From Leucobacter sp. UCMA 4100 (GTDB lineage Bacteria > Actinomycetota > Actinomycetes > Actinomycetales > Microbacteriaceae): DNA of 64,000 bases. Each line of letters starts with the position of its first letter. Within the stretch, counting starts at the first letter, position 1. The position numbers were made by a program, and so were the translations under genes. The stretch lies in the NCBI RefSeq assembly GCF_027853335.1, contig NZ_JAFEUS010000002.1:2092514-2156513 (forward strand). The letters run 5' to 3'. Below, one piece after another: positions 63,680-64,000 of this stretch. Under the pieces are notes generated by a model that ran no database searches, had not been told where the DNA came from, and was given only the letters and a program-made list of their open reading frames with translations.

Positions 63680-64000
63680 GTGAACGAGAGAGTGGTCATT
63701 ACCGGAATGGGCGCCGTGACCCCGCTGGGGCTCGACGCCCAAACGAGTCTTGACGCCGTGTTTGCGGGGCGCAGCGGCATCGGCCCCATCGAGGGGTTCG
63801 ACACGAGCGACATGGTCGTGACGATTGGCGGCGAGGTGCGGGGTTTTGACCCTTCGGGGGTCGTGACCCCTGCCGACGCGAAGCGCCTCGACCCACACGC
63901 CCTCTACGCGATTGCCGCGGCCAGCGAGGCCATCGACCAGGCTTTCCCGGGGCATCGCAGTGGCGATCCGCTCATTGCCGACCCGACCCGCCTTGGCGTT
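63680..64000 (+). CDS. Beta-ketoacyl synthase (FabF-like), N-terminal part
   Basis: The visible 107 codons encode MNERVVITGMGAVTPLGLDAQ, the KAS I/II N-terminal strand, and PIEGFDTSDM, GFDPSGVVTPADAKRLDPHALYAIAAASEAID, which is standard in FabF-type condensing enzymes. The active-site Cys lies beyond the window. The GTG start matches the promoter box. Following an AMP-ligase, it may be the first condensing enzyme of a biosynthetic cluster or a second FabF. Confidence 0.93.
   Translation, partial: MNERVVITGMGAVTPLGLDAQTSLDAVFAGRSGIGPIEGFDTSDMVVTIGGEVRGFDPSGVVTPADAKRLDPHALYAIAAASEAIDQAFPGHRSGDPLIADPTRLGV

Overview
This window is high-GC chromosomal DNA from an actinobacterium. I infer the family Microbacteriaceae, possibly Leucobacter; the genus is a guess made without any search. 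Support comes from mycothiol genes (mca and a CGYC mycoredoxin), an acyl-CoA carboxylase epsilon subunit, DUF4307 and DUF4245 proteins, a two-domain Lrp regulator, an IdeR/DtxR-type iron box, GTG/TTG starts, and many promoters with a TANNNT box only 6-7 nt upstream of the start codon (predicted leaderless mRNAs).

Layout. 1-2.7 kb: a FecCD-type iron/haem permease (cut by the window edge) divergent from a lipoprotein haem/iron-binding protein across an IdeR-like box, then a LytR_C membrane protein. 2.7-4.5 kb: groEL behind a perfect CIRCE operator, without groES. 4.7-14.6 kb: one 9.9-kb gene for a wall-anchored (LPNTG) protein built from about 17 DUF11-like modules. 14.7-21 kb: NUDIX hydrolase, acyl-CoA carboxylase epsilon and beta subunits, divergent biotin ligase, PH-domain protein, SnoaL-like protein, YqaJ-like nuclease and a response regulator. 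21-28.6 kb: the L10 leader, rplJ-rplL, an intact IS30-family element, then nusA-ylxR-infB-rbfA. 28.6-32.3 kb: mutY, truB, two small membrane proteins and ribF. 32.4-39.4 kb: SNF2 helicase with a structured leader, phosphofructokinase, mycoredoxin, PiT phosphate transporter and aldehyde dehydrogenase. 39.4-47.5 kb: AI-2E family permease, ilvA, greA, DUF4307 protein, mca, small membrane protein, TrhA (haemolysin III), prenyl transferase and PIN-PhoH.

47.6-52.9 kb is an accessory block (acyl-CoA dehydrogenase-like enzyme, MFS exporter, amidohydrolase, two-domain Lrp regulator). It interrupts a greA-mca-uppS-phoH-fum-xseB-xseA order that resembles Mycobacterium tuberculosis. 52.9-56.5 kb holds fumC, DUF4245, xseB and xseA. 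56.5-64 kb holds a quinone oxidoreductase, an HxlR regulator, an RlmA-like methyltransferase, an SDR, a sodium:solute symporter with a 43-residue partner protein, an AMP-forming ligase, and the start of a beta-ketoacyl synthase gene that may open a biosynthetic cluster beyond the window.

Most genes are housekeeping. I found no CRISPR array, tRNA, rRNA, prophage or clearly new defence system. The best leads are the giant adhesin, the in-frame 21-nt tandem duplication in greA, the symporter micro-gene, the structured leaders before the SNF2 and PhoH genes, the IS30 junction, and the repeated leaderless-promoter signature.
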